Assembly: GCA_030015575.1 (NCBI GenBank) | Contig: JASDDO010000026.1 | Span: forward strand, 73,645,530 to 73,709,529 | Length of the DNA: 64,000 nucleotides | Source: Agapanthus africanus | Lineage: Eukaryota > Streptophyta > Magnoliopsida > Asparagales > Amaryllidaceae | Direction of reading: 5' to 3' | Shown here: positions 47,046 to 60,143 of the stretch, one piece after another | How the letters are laid out: each line of letters opens with the position of its first letter | Position numbering within the stretch: position 1 is the first letter of the stretch | Position numbers and translations under genes: made by a program | The notes under the pieces: model-generated | Told to the model about the DNA's origin: nothing | Databases searched by the model: none | The model's input: only the letters and a program-made list of their open reading frames with translations

Positions 47046-48224
47046 TGCTGCGAAAATCACTTCATTTTTGAGTGGTTTTTAGCTATTTGAAATGGAGATA
47101 CATAAGGAGATACTTCAAGTTATGCTTAACACATACATCAGATAGGTAGTTTTGGCTTGTCTAACGGGTAAGGACAGATATGTGTCTAAGGGACCTTGCC
47201 TGTGTGTACCTTGATCCGCTTACCCTTAGAGAAACAAAAGAAGGAGTTGCCCTTTAAACCGCCTAAGAACTGTGCTATGGCTGTGGAAACTGACCTGCTT
47301 AACTATAGGTTAGGGTCGCTTGCTTTTCGCACTTACCTTCCTCAGCGCCCTTTGTCTTTGCTTCACTTCCACTCACTTAAACAGGTCTAACGGACTAGGC
47401 AAGGTTCTGTTCGTTCCTTAGCACGAGATGAAGCAGATGAACCAAACGCTGTTTCCGACACAGAAGAGAAAAAGCTCGGGCTGGCTGGACAAGCAGAACA
47501 AGGACTGTTAGCTCGCATAGGAGCTGAGAGGAGGGCGAATTCAAAATTCACCACCAGGGACTAAGAGTTCAAAGAGAACAAACACTAATGGCATATTCAG
47601 ATCCGATAAGCCGCATTAATCATCTGAAGCGTCAACATGGAATTTGCCGGCTCCTCCGCTTGCTGCTTTTGGACAAGTAGCGTCATCGTGTAAATCTGCC
47701 TCTTCCCCAGGTTTGAATAAGGAGCGCAGAATATGCTACACTGGTGATTTGATACCGTTTCGAATTGACGTATTAAACGAAGTGAAAGCAAAGCCCCGCT
47801 TCCTTGAACGAAGTATTCCAACAGAAGAAGACGGTCTTTCCCTTGTGGGTAAGATGGAGTGGATTTCTCATGGTCTGAACTCTCAATCTGATCTGGAACT
47901 CAGGAACAAGCCGTAAGGGCTTTCATTAGCGTTAGACTGCGTCTTCAGGTATGTCTATTGGTGATTCCTCATCTGATTCCCTAAACGTGAGATTTTCCGG
48001 GCCCTTTAAGATTCTCCGGGAGTCACATCTATCTCAAAAGAAGGAAGGACATTCTATGATGAATCACCTTCCCCCCATTCCCGGCCGTAGCACGGGCAAA
48101 TCTATCTTCAACGGGTGCCCCGACTGCTTAGTCTTTCCTAGGAGCGATTCCTACCATTATCCCACGTCCCTTGTCCTTACCGCTCTAGCAACTGCCATTC
48201 ATTCCTTATCCACTTTTCATGCAT
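47046..48224. other. Mitochondrial-type spacer, no recognised gene
   Basis: A 29-bp inverted copy of 17006-17034 lies at 47064-47092. Open frames of 64-92 codons (47196-47390, 47644-47916, 47951-48229) are not recognised. Confidence 0.5.
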
Positions 48225-48332
48225 TTTGACCAGCAAGAAAACGGATTATATGCAAGGCTTTGAAATATAGCACGCGTTATTCAAACCAATTGAGCGTTCT
48301 ATATTCAGTCTAGCTCATCCCTTGCTTGTTGC
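48225..48332 (+). repeat. Hairpin repeat type A, copy A3
   Basis: Carries CAGCAAGAAAACGGATTATA, the TATAGCACGCG stem arm and CCCTTGCTTGTTG. TTTCATGCAT occurs directly before it (48215-48224) and directly after it (48333-48342), a perfect 10-bp direct repeat that looks like a target duplication. Confidence 0.88.
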
Positions 48333-48342
48333 TTTCATGCAT

Positions 48343-51022
48343 AGCAGACTAACAGAAAAGTGATCTCGCTGTACCCGATTCCCAAGCACTGACATTGAGA
48401 GAAGAGTGGAACGGTACTAGCCTTATAGGGGACTTCCCCGGAGACTTCTCAACTCATATCGGAGCAAGGAAGCAAGCAACCTACTGAGACTGAGACCGCG
48501 TGATACCACATTCTCAATATCCCGGCAGACAGCGATGTAGGGCTTCGTTCTTCTCTTGTTCCTGTTTCCATACGGTATCGATGGGCCGATCGTTCCCCTT
48601 CCTTTGGGAAAACTAGCAAATAGCATTTCCCTGTAAGTGGCATGTAAAAAAGGAGAAAGAAGAAAAAACAGAAGCGATAACCTGCGATATCTCTCTTCTG
48701 TTTAGCGAATCTGTTCAATTAGTCCTTAAGCTAATCATTCCTGCCCGGTAAAGGGTCCTCAATCTATCTCCTCTTTCTGTCATTTTGTATCTTACTACGG
48801 TCCAACCAGTCCTGGATCTCCAGCCCTTTATTTAGAATTTTATGCGCGAGGAACTGTCTTAAAGTGAAAGGCATCATTGGTAGGCGGCCAAGCGAACATT
48901 CCTGTGTGATTGGGGATAGGTAGGCTTTCCCTCTCTTACCTTACCTGACAAGGGATTTTCAACCGAACCAAGCATAAGCCATACCAACAGTAAAATGAGC
49001 TTCAGAAAGAAAACACGCATTCGACATCGGCACAGGCTAAAAAGGAACCTAATACCTCAGATGTCAAAGAAATGGATGCTTCCTGCTTTCAGGAAAGTGA
49101 GGCACTACAGGTATTGGATTCCGCTTGAACTAATGAACCAGGAGTTGTTCCCAGTGAAAAGGAATTTATAAAGCCCTTAAAAAGTCATTAGGTCAATAGA
49201 TGGGCAAAGAGTATACTCTAGTAGCGGACCAGTCTATCTCGCATCGGACATGTTGAGTTGGACGCTTTCCCTAAGCTGAGAGTGCTAGCTAGCTGCCAAA
49301 TGAAAGCGAAGCTCCCCTCATCCCATAGACTAAGATAGGGTCTGCAACTCTCGTTGATCCCCTTGAAGAGATAAGTAGGACGTCAAGCTCGGCTCGTACA
49401 GTATAAAACGGATAGGAAGTTAAGCTCGATAAGAGGAAGGTTCAAGCTCAAGCTTGTGAATCAGAAGAAGTCAACCGTCAAGGTTCCACTCGAGTAAAGG
49501 AATTAGAAGAAGGTTCCGATCGATGATTGGAAGGACGGACAGGCGTCTATAAGTCGACTAAGCAAAACAAAGGCTTATAACTCGACCAGCCAGGGGCAGC
49601 GGCTACCTGTCCTAAAAGAAAGCCTCTTTTCTTGTATAGAGCGCAGCTTTTGGAGTGATTTTCTCGATTGGACCCTCGATAAGACCAGACCTGATCTCGA
49701 AATAAGCTTACCTAAACGTCACTTACAGAGTGGATTGTTGAAAGAGTGGAAAGAAGGCAAGGAGCTAAAGGTCGTCTCCTATCACAGATGAAGCAAGACG
49801 CATACAAGATGCATTTAAAAGGCCTGCCGTAGGTCATAGCCGGAGCGGATCTTTACCTTTGAAGTGGAGAGGGGCCGGAACGGATTGACTTTTCATTAGA
49901 TCTCCCGATCAATCAGATATGCGATGGCCTGAAAAAGGCATTATGGAATCGAGCCTTAAGCGCAGCACCTCCTTTTCTTGTACTTGTAGCTCTTTTTCCT
50001 GATTGAGATGATAGAGCGGATCTAGAATAAGAAGTCTCCTCGGGAGCTTGAACTGGAATATGGATAGGAACCGAGAAAGAATAAAGCAAGGGCAGGACCT
50101 AGGGCAAGATCGAGTTAGCAAGATTTTCCGTCCTTGACTTAGCCCGTGGGTATATAAAATGGAAAGATCGTAGGCCATGGTAGATAGACACCAACAAATA
50201 AACTTCATTCTCAATGTCTACAACTACAAAAAATGTTGCTAACTTTGTTTCAAATGCGTCGAAATTGTAAGCAAAAGGGTCCTCACCGGATGTTCAACTG
50301 GGGCCAAAATGGATGCTCAAATGTCAGAAAGGGTCTCAGAAGAGGAAAAAGAAGCATCTGGCTCGCTACACGGCTGGCTGGCAAGAGAGAGGATTGACTA
50401 TCAGGACGGACTAATGACATCTGATTAATGGGATAGCAAGCAGCAGCACTTCCTTTGCTTCTTTCTGGAGCTTACTAAAGGAGGCCTTACCTTGAAAGCT
50501 TGGTCCCGGTCCATTGAGTTGAATGAGTTGAAGCGCCTTTACCATTAGTCTCATCTGAAGCAATTCCCGAATAAGAGAGATGAAACCTCCTACCAATCAA
50601 TCTATTCCCAAGCCGATGCTTTGGGTTACTTGCCCTGCTTTCGGGGTGGTCAACTGCCCTACTTGTTCCCCTGCTTTTGGTTGCCTACTAGCTCCTACCA
50701 CCCCTTCCACCTCTACTATTATTCGTACGCATGCACCTGTACTATTTATAGCATTCACTTCTCTTATGATCCGCTTAACATCCTAACCAATGCTAGCCAC
50801 CGAAAAGCTACACACGTTATGTTACTACCGCCGCTGGTAATGGAAGACTAGACCTATCAAGTATAATGCCAGAAGATGTATTCACAGACTGGGGTGCGTA
50901 CCTATTCCCCACCAACAAAGATCACTTCCAGCATTACTACAGAGGCGTACCACCACTTCCTATTTCCCTAGGACAGTTACCACATCGGACTACAAATCCA
51001 ATTAGCTTTAGGCATGCCATCC
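48343..51022. other. Mitochondrial-type spacer, no recognised gene
   Basis: About 2.7 kb. An open stretch at 50866-51010 (EDVFTDWGAYLFPTNKDHF) looks protein-like but I cannot assign it. Everything else is short and unrecognised. Confidence 0.5.
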
Positions 51023-51110
51023 CAGCAAGAAAACGGATTATATGCAAGGCTTTGAAATATAGCAGGCGTTATTCAAACCAATTGAGCGTGCTATATTCAG
51101 TCGCGCTCAT
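51023..51110 (+). repeat. Hairpin repeat type A, copy A4 (3' end lost)
   Basis: Starts CAGCAAGAAAACGGATTATA, has the perfect 9-bp stem AATATAGCA...TGCTATATT, and diverges after GCGCTCATCC, so the CTTGCTTG end is missing. Confidence 0.88.
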
Positions 51111-53126
51111 CCGTTTACCCAGCACGAGTAAGGCTTTCTTTCTCGAAAAGGGGGAGAGGCGACGGAGATTGAACTAGAGCATCTTAACAGAAAGCATGAA
51201 TAGGCCTACATGGGATAGATGGAATGGATGGATAGCCGGTGACGGAGATAGAAAGTCCCAGCCGCTGCAAGACTTTTAAGATGTTCCGGAAAAACCAGTC
51301 GTTGCAACAGGTTTAGCCGTCCCGAAGGACGGAGCCGTTACTTAAGCTTTAGCCCTCTTACTGATGGGTTAGCTGTTTCAGCCGTTACTCCACAGTGGGA
51401 CGTTACTGCCGTCACCTGTTCATGTTCTTCAGCCGTCTCCACCCTCCGAACACTGACTTAGCCATATCATCTTCTGAACCTGCGAAGGTTACGCAACTCT
51501 TTCCCGACAGTCACGGACGATCCAACTCTCGTGGCGCTTGGAGAACTAGGCGGTTGCCCACAAATCCGTATGTATTAATATTGCAAGTAAGTGGAACTTT
51601 GAACAAAGAGGTCGTTCTAAATCGGCTTTTTCTTTCGGTTTTAAAGAACGAAGAAGTTATCCTATAGAAACTCTCTAAGTCCACTTATAGAGAAGCAGAT
51701 CATTAGGTATCGAAGATGGATATCTCGTAGACCTGTATCCGAGAGAAGCTCCGGCTGGCTCTTGGAAATGCGTGACTAAAGGGTGGTGGCGGCACTCGCT
51801 CGGCTCGGGAAATGGTCAATCAAGATGGCGGAGGCAGAGGAATAGGATCAGGGGAATAACTTGCTCCTTACGATTGGCATTATTTAGAAGGCCAGTCCCT
51901 CTCGCTTCGTTTTCTTCCGTTTCGAAGCAGCAGGACAAGAAGGCAATTGTTGGATCTAGGAATGCCCAATAGGAGCTTATCTTATGATTGGCGCAATGCC
52001 CTAACATCGTCACCGAGACATGCCTATAAAAGCAAGTTTCCAGTTTTCAAAGCTTCACTGAACGCCAGCCCCAACTCCTTCTTCTTTGTTTCCTATTTCT
52101 GGCTACACAGTAGCAACCTGCGGGGCATCATCCGCTCTTTCTCTCATAGCTTCCGAGTCCTTCTATTAGAATATCCCCCTGGAAGTGATAGATAGGAAGT
52201 GTCCTTAGGAAAAGAGGATCTATCTCTGACTAAGGCGTGCGTACCACTTACAGCACTAAGAACACCGACTACGGATCCGGATCACTTCCTGGGACTGAGG
52301 GAGGATTGCTATTGTTACTGACACCTCCGGTAAAGGAAGAAGAGCGATTTACTCTACTGACAAGATGGGTGGATTCCCTACATTAGCCAGCCGCTTAGAT
52401 ACTAAACCCTACTAGCCGCAACCCTAGCTGCCAAAGACTTGCGAATACTCATGTTCTTTGGTACCCTGCGTTGGGTCGGTCAAAATCCAATCCTACTAAG
52501 AACCATGCTAAGGCTTCGGGCGAGCAAATGAACTAATGGGTGAACTGCTTGCGGGGAAGACCAGCCAAAAAACTGGATAAGGAAAGATAGAAAACTAGCA
52601 ATACTGGGGAATTTTCCTGATAGACAGATAACTCAAAATCTTAGTCGGGAGGGAAGGAAGTCTTCGAGCGCTCTCTGCCTCGAGTGCGGTCTTTCGCTCC
52701 ATCTCTAAACATTCCTTCCCGGATCAAGGGCTGGGGAACCTTCCTTCGCTCCGTCTTATCAAGAGTTTCCATTCTATTGATAAGACGGAGCTAATGATTC
52801 CCTACAATAGAGTACCGAAACAGTACCCGCGGGAAGGTAATCTTGATCGGTGTCAGATCTCTTCTTTGGACTTTCAAATGAGCTAAGTCTGCCTCTGATG
52901 TTGTCCTTGATGACCAATCTCTTGCCAACCTCGCACACCTTCGGACCCAAACCCCGAACCATAGCTAGGAAAATGAGCATCTCTTCCTCTATGCTTTATT
53001 GGAGCAGTTGCCACAAAGACAGCTTATCCTGTCTAAACCACCTATAATTTTGCAGTGGAAGGAATAGAGCCTGCTGCGCCTAAGTCTGCCAAATCTAGTA
53101 AAGAAGCTCTTGATTCTAGTTCAAAA
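51111..53126. other. Spacer, no recognised gene
   Basis: About 2 kb with short unrecognised open frames. A 90-codon frame at 51395-51667 has no known match. Confidence 0.5.
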
Positions 53127-54850
53127 TCACCTCTTTCCCAAAGTAGAAGAAACTGGAGTTCGGAAACTTCGATTTTCCATTGAGAGGATCAGTATGGAAT
53201 AGAAACCTGTTGCTCTTAGAGAAAGGAACATAAGGTTCTGGTAGCATAGATCCTGGAGGACCCGGCCAATCCATTGGGCCATCATTCCGGCTGTTTTTCT
53301 ATAAAGAAAAATAGGAAATAGGCAAGGATTCCCTTGAGTAATGGCTGCAGGATCTGGATAAGTCGGCATATGGGCAAAGCTTGGAGCCCTCCCTGGCCCC
53401 ATGACGGTGTTGGCAATAGATGGGGGCCAGCCTGCAACCCGAACAGCCAATATCTTCCCATCAATCCTGTACCCGTTCATCTGAGCTGCAGCCTTGGCAG
53501 CAAAGATAGGATCAATATACTTAACAAGTCAATCTCTTTCACGGGCTTGCCATTGCACTATGGTAAAGCACTCAATGCTGGATTACCCATCCATCCAAGG
53601 TAGAGCAGAACTAGGAGCCGGTGGACCACCAAAGCAAAGGGGGACAGTCCTCCATTAGTTCCGGTCTCTGGGGTCGAGGCTGCTAAACGGCAAGCAGCGG
53701 TGAGATGGCTTGCATCACCACAATGCAGGGGGCATTGATTTTGGATGCTGTCTTCTGGACTTGACTGAAATTTTCCTCTCTCAGCGTCGAGTTCAGCTCG
53801 GCGAGCTCCCTTAGCTGGGCTCGCTTGTGTTCATTCATTTCTTCTTCAACCGGAACCAGTAGCTTTTCCACCATCTCCACGGCAGCATCCAAAGACTTCT
53901 GGCTATCTGCCTCGATGTAGACATGCAAGTCCTCATTCTCTGAGAAGTCAGGTTTTGCATCCTTATATTGCTGGGCTTTTCCGAACCTTTACCCCGTAAT
54001 AGAATCTGAGCCCTTCTCCATTCTCTTCTGTGTGTGAGCACTCGCATTATTTCTTGGCCGATGAAATTATAACCAGGGTCTTCTTTGACTGGTATGTAAA
54101 GCTTGTTATAGAACTTTGAATTCGAATCCGAAGGCAAAACAAAATAGGATTCTTCTGAATCAAATCAGAAATGATCTGCTGCCTACTACGATCAGTGAGT
54201 TTTACACGGAGCCTAGCCTCCCTTGTATTGACCCTAATGCCCAAGTTGTTGCAACTTGGTGGTGGAGATGGAGACCACTCATCCTCTGGCCGGTCATCAA
54301 GAACCTCTCGTGACTTCTTCGGTTTCTCTCAAAAGTGAGTTCAACTTCTAGATTTTAGGATCAAACTCTTTATCGGCTACAAGGCCCTTCACGAAATTGG
54401 GAAGCTTCAAAGGACCCAACATCTTTAACTGGGTGTCATCAGTGGTCCATCCAGTCTTCCTTTTTTTCTTAGCCACATCGCCGCCATCAGCTCCAGGCTG
54501 AGTATGTAAACCCACCATTTACAACGTCTTCTTTTTTTTACCAGAACTCCCCGACTTCTCTCCTGGTCCTTCAAACGGATTTCACCACTAAACAAGTTCT
54601 TCCCAACATATGACTTTGACTCTGAGTCCTGCTTCAGTCTCTTCTGTACATGATCATCCAATATATCAGCTGACCTTCTCTTCTTCTCCGAACTGGATAG
54701 AGCAGAGTTATACCGGTGCTGTTCTTCATCATCACTGTTAGAAGACGACTGAGCCATGGACCCTTCTGTCTTATGGTTCTTCTTCACAGAGTTTTTCTTC
54801 TTCACGGGGCTCCTTGCTCTCAACAACAACATTCCCATCATCACTGCCAC
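53127..54850 (-). pseudogene. Decayed copy of nuclear splicing factor 1 (SF1/branchpoint-binding protein)
   Basis: Read on the minus strand, conserved SF1 blocks appear in order but in shifting frames. They are a lysine-rich N-terminal region (54425-54850), KRKTGWTTDDTQLK and LPNFVKGL near 54400, [15 protein letters not shown] and [10 protein letters not shown] near 54250, and [12 protein letters not shown] near 54170. The KH domain start [17 protein letters not shown] (near 54100) and its end [19 protein letters not shown] follow, then [21 protein letters not shown] zinc-knuckle remnant [11 protein letters not shown] lies near 53710 and RRM wording MNGYRIDGKILAVRVAG near 53470. SF1 binds the intron branch point in the nucleus and has no organelle role. 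No intron-sized gap is obvious between KH and knuckle, so a processed copy is possible. Multiple frameshifts and stops make it non-functional. Confidence 0.85.
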
Positions 54851-54916
54851 GTCTATCGGGCGAGCTCAGAGCAAGACGTCACTTGTCTTATCTGAACATT
54901 TATGGGATGTCTCCTT

Positions 54917-54998
54917 ACCCTAACGATGGAGTGAGCGCTAGCGCGATATTGATTTGAATGGTGCGGTAGCACATCCGTTTTCTTGCTCAAGTCAACTA
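54917..54998 (-). repeat. Hairpin repeat type B, copy B4 (82-bp core)
   Basis: CCTT stands on both sides (54913-54916 and 54999-55002). The core is the best example: TAGTTGACTTGAG end, GCAAGAAAACGGATGTGC, GCGCTAGCGC, and GTTAGGGT end on the element strand. Confidence 0.9.
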
Positions 54999-55002
54999 CC
55001 TT

Positions 55003-58000
55003 ACGGGAATGCTACAAAACGACCCTCAGGCGCTGGGTGTCAGCCGGTGGAGGAAAGGGTGCAACTCCCGATTCTAAGGATTAACTACCCACTATACGAG
55101 AATCGAACCGGGAGGACGTCTTGAAAGAAACTCATTTCTCTACCCCCAAAAGGTTTGATTCTTTGGAGGGAGGATGTCGGGCGATGGGGGGAAGAACGGG
55201 ATGTTTCAGCGCATATGGCAACAATCCCTCCTTTCAGGGCTTCTCTGATCAAAAGGGATTTGAGAGGCAGGTGCTTCAAAAGGCAAAGCTTAGCTCGACC
55301 ATTAAGCGAGGGATCCAGATGCAGGTAAATAATCACTTTTGAATGACGTTCTTCCTGGCCGATCCAATTGTAAGATGAAAGAGTGAAATCAGCTTTCATT
55401 TCATTCAACGAAAACTCATAAGATAACAAGTCTTCATCCGAAAGGACTGAGGTTCTAAGTGAATTACAAGATTTCAAGTAGAACTGCAGGCATGCCTTCA
55501 GGAGAGGACTTCATTGATGTGAGATAAGAATGACCTTCTTCGTTTTCGGGTGCAATGATTCACAAGTTGTTTTGAGCTCCTGATCGGCAAAAAAGACACC
55601 GCAAGCCCCTCAGTGAAGACGTATCCGAGCTAGTAGCAGAGTCTATTCGAAAGTGACTTGATAAATGACCCCACACGTAGCTGACAAGGCAATATCTATC
55701 CGCGTAGCTCGGCTAGTTAAGGGATACCCGGGGCCAAACACCTAAGAATACCGCCAGTGGTCATAATGCATTATTTACATTTGTTTCGAGAAAACAACAG
55801 AGCAAGTAGTTAAGGTGAATGCAGTAGTTCGTTATCCAATTTGAGCTAGAGACCCTAGTGATCGAGCTTCTTATTGTAAAGAAGGCGTCGCCATAGTCAA
55901 ACGATCCAAAGCAGGTTGAGAGCGTCGAAGCTTATCCACCGGCAGGCACCTGTTGTTTTAGGTTGAATACCGGCCAACTGTTGCTGTTAGGTTAATGCTA
56001 TAGGGCTTAACAGCGCCTTACTGAACGTTAAGAGTACTCATATTATGGTCTTGTAGAGCCTTCCTTAATCAGACTTATATACAGGTCTTAATCGACTTAA
56101 GGAGCACGAATACAAATAGTAGATACCTCGGGAAGAGGGATGAGAGTAGTGTTCTTTAGTTCCATGAGGGGACTATTGCAGGAGTTCCTGACCTGAAGGG
56201 ACACCGGCAAGCTGTTACTGAATGTGAACAACAATATAAAGGAGTTAAAAAATGAAATACCTCAACGATTTTCATTTAGGTATTTTATATTACTTCTGAA
56301 GTGACCGAACGAAGTTAAGGATTTTTTCAATACCGAATCCCAGATTCCTATAGATGACTACTAATAGTAATAGTAGTAGGGGCCCCCTTAACCCATCGTT
56401 CACTGCTCAGGCAAGGGCTCTTATCGAGCGCCTACTGCTATACCGCAAGTGTAAAGAGCCGAAGCGGTAATGTTTCGGGCAGGAGGGAGATTTTGTAGCC
56501 TACTTTGAGTCCTCTAGGAAGGCCCCTACGGAACGGCTACATTCAGAAGCAGTTCTCCTCGCCTACTCTAATTGTTCTAGCTAACGAACGGAGTGAGGGA
56601 AAGAAGGGGAGCGGCGCTCTCCTGACTGACTGAACTTCAATACTACTGCTTGCTGACTGTTTTGCTTCCCTGCCCATTCCGACTGCCCTAACTATGACTT
56701 GCTTGGCTGACTGGTCTGATTGAACTACTGGACACCACTGATCGGCTTTTTCATGAAAGCCCATCTATGTGCTCTGAAAAAGCTTCTGTTGACCGATGAA
56801 AGACTAGAGTGAATTCATTCTTTTCTTCATTGGATAGCTGACTCTCGCTCGGAAAAGAGGGACATTGGAGTCTGAGCGCCTTCTATGGAAGATGGAACTT
56901 GGGATAATCCACCAAAGCCCCTTCTTTCCGCTGGCTGTCCCCTGCGGGTCAAGTGTCAACGTATCTCGATGAGCTTGAAGCGCCCTTGTCAGCAGAGGAG
57001 GAGCCTCTAGACAATGACATACATATTGGAAACCAAATCATAGCACGATGGGGGTAGGGCTCAACTCCCTTTTCTTTGCTACCTTAAGAAGTTTGAATTA
57101 TGGGTGCTCATTCCAGCGCGGAACCTACCATAGCAAAAACCAAAGACAAAGGGCTTGATGATTCATCGAAATCTTCTCTTTCCCTTCCTATCCCAAGAAG
57201 AGGGCTCCTGATTGACTTTCTCTCTGATCTGGATATTCTGGAATAGGAGTCGTTTCTGCCCAAGAGCTTTGGTGCGTTTTGGGGAAAGGTTGGTGCTGGT
57301 GAATGTTTGGATTCCATCGCCTCTTTCTGGTCATCAGACAGATCATCCTCGGTTTGCTTGACCGATGCCTTCCTGTTGGGCGTAGGAGTAGGGGGCCCTT
57401 CGCTGAGCAGAGGGATCTTGTCGACGGGTAGACCCCGTACAACTACTCATTGACAAAAGAGATGATTGGCCTACGACTCCGACCCGGTTGCACCCCCACT
57501 GAAGGGTGAATGAGAGAAGAAGAGCAAAGGCGGTGAAACCCCTGGTGACATCCATTAATTGTGGATGGATTTGGGAATCCCTTTCACAGGTCTTCCTATG
57601 TATGGCTTCGACTTAGAGGACTCGAAAGCCACAAAGGCTTGCTAGCGAGGTGCGGCCAATAGAGAGCCTGAGAAAAACCAGGATTTGCGTCTTGACGACT
57701 GGTATGACCCGATTGACTCCTTGGCCTGCTTAACCAAACACTGGTGTTTCTTCCGGTCACTCATTCAAAGAAGGATTGAGAGGACCACTTGACTTGGAGA
57801 AAGGCAATGAAGAGCAGGATCGATCGTCTCATCGGTGCTTTAGACAAGGGTAGTGGAACCAAAACAGGAGCAAGGACGTCGGATCGAATTGACGACTTTG
57901 GATGAAAGCCAGCCCCCCATTCCCTTTTTGCCTTCCGTTTTCTCTGGGGCAATGCATTCCAAAAACCCGAACCTCCCTACGTCAAGTTGGCTCTTCACAA

Positions 58001-59419
58001 GAGAGCACCAGGTCGTAAGACCGGAAGACTGCGCTGTCATTCTGACAATGATATAATTTATTTGTATGCTTAGTCACCAGTGGCACAACCGGAGGGCTAA
58101 GTAGCGCCTCAATGGGAGTATTGAGATCCTCCGCGAGAGTTTATTTGTCTTTCTAATAGAATAAGAGTTTTTATGTATTATTTATATAAAAAAATGAATA
58201 GAATGACGTCTTCAGCATTAAAAGCAGAAAGTTCCGAAGGCCTAGCGAGTTAAGCGAATTCCTTTTCTTTCCCCGGACCGATGACTTGGTTGTTCAGTAC
58301 TGCTAACTATTATAGGAGGATGCCGTCCCCCCTTCCTACCAGTAGCTTCGGTTGTTTAATATCGTGCAAGTGAGGTTGTGGTTGTATTGGCTACAAGAGG
58401 AACGTAGGCGCTGTAGGTGTGTGTTGACCATGCACTCTCGCGTCGTATAATGTCGTATGTATGATAGAGGTGGTGTGGTGATTGATCTCAATGCTAATCT
58501 AATGGTTATCCCCAAGGTTCAACGAATGAATGAAGCGTTGATCGTACCCGGATAGAGATGATGGTCTTCCTCTGATGTCTCCAAGCCGGCCATACATAAT
58601 AGAATAGATAGGCGAAGCAGCCAATAGCAGTCTGTTCTCGCCTATCGATAGATAGCTGGTTGCTTCCAAGCTCAAACCATTTGAAAGTGCATTTTTTCTT
58701 GTTCGTCGATAGAGTGGTCTTATCCGCCCCTCTAAAATAAAGAGATAACTAAAAGAGAGAAGGAAAAAAAGCAAAGAACGGATTTACGATAATAATAGGA
58801 GAAGAAGGTTGACTGCATCTTCAACTAGAAAAGGGAATCTAACCCAAGCGGTCTAACCCGCGGGGCACCAAAGCTAGACGCGGCAAGCGAGATAAAGAAA
58901 GCAGCTGGACTGCCTTGCCGCGGGAGAGTCTTTCTCCAATGATAGACTGTTTTTGGGCAAGACAAAAGACAGGAACTTGCCCTTTGACACCAAGCCAAGG
59001 GATAAGAGCAGATTGCTAGCTTGGTGAGAAATTCAGGGAATCCATGAGAGAAGGTTCGAGAACCTATAGACTCTAAAGCAACACGACTTCGGTTCCGACC
59101 GACCCTTTAAGCGAGAGGGCCAAGGTTCTTTGTTGGCGTGTTGCGTAACAAGGGCAAGAGGAGCAAGAAAACGGATGCGCGTTCGCCTACTTTGATAGGC
59201 AAGGCATTGCAAGCAAATAGAGCAGAGAGCTTACCGTTTGTTTCTATTAGATTAGAGTCCCGAGCTTGTTGTAGTCGGTCCTAAAGGGCTTGCTGCTTAC
59301 TTGCTATATGCCCTCGTAGAGACAACTACACGGCTCGTTTCTTTTCTTCGAGTCTCCTAAAACCCTTACGGTTGAGCGACGAACCACTCGACCGGGCCTC
59401 CCCCCAGGGACCGACCGTA
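55003..59419. other. Mitochondrial-type spacer, no recognised gene
   Basis: About 4.4 kb. The longest open frame (130 codons, minus strand 55085-55477) is unrecognised. At about 59161 the 14-base start of the hairpin repeats (GCAAGAAAACGGAT) occurs alone, followed by GCGCGTTCGCC. Confidence 0.5.
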
Positions 59420-59491
59420 TGGAGTATAGCCAAGTGGTAAGGCATCGGTTTTTGGTACCGGCATGCAAAGGTTCGAATCCTTTTACTCCAG
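59420..59491 (+). tRNA. trnQ-TTG: tRNA-Gln (UUG), mitochondrial
   Basis: 72 nt, acceptor stem TGGAGTA/TACTCCA, D-arm AGCCAAGTGGTAAGGC, anticodon loop TTTTGGT with TTG, T-arm AAGGTTCGAATCCTT. It is the native mitochondrial type and no damage is visible. Confidence 0.94.
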
Positions 59492-60143
59492 ATTATGAAG
59501 ACCCGATCGGATTTGTCAAGAACGAGCTGACAACTACAGGGGAAGCGGCTTGATAATCAACTCTTACCTCGAAACTGCCAATTGAGGAAGGGTTGTTCCG
59601 GCTTTCGAGCCAACAAGTGCCGGTTTGAATCAAGCTTGAGCAATGAAGTTAGCTCTCTTATTCTGCCTCTGTCCATTCTTCGAGCGAATCAGTCGTCTCG
59701 TGTTTTTTACTCGGATGGACCTGTTACTCAGCGAGATGTGGAGTTGGCTGATCAAGAACGGTTGATGTCAGTTCGAGAACTACTTATCTCGATTTTCTAT
59801 AGTAATAGCTCTGTTTAAGTTTGACTCGTTCCGGCAAAGAGTTTCCACGATGAGATGGGAGAAGATCGAGCAGTGTTGGCGATGGAAGGTACGAAAAGCG
59901 AATTCAAGTGAGGCCGTAGGAACCCATCAATTATTTGTCGTTGGACTGGACTGAGAAGCGTGGGAAAGGAAAAGAGTCGCCTCCCACACATTCCACTGGA
60001 GGATGGATAGAATGCAAAGCTAGCTTCCAATTCACTTTTTGACTCCCTAACCATCGGATCCATATCATCTCACAGCGGATCTCAACCTCCTTTCTCTTGT
60101 TCAACAGTGGTCGTTTGTAGAAAGAAAGCAGAAAGCGGAGATT
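59492..60143. other. Spacer, no recognised gene
   Basis: A 78-codon frame at 59582-59818 is unrecognised. The last 70 bases read openly in the ycf2 frame ([19 protein letters not shown]), so the ycf2 tract may start slightly earlier than annotated. Confidence 0.5.

Noticed and set aside
55080..55110. GAGAATCGAACCGGGAGG as a possible tRNA T-arm on the minus strand
   Set aside because: No acceptor or anticodon arm can be built around it at tRNA distance.
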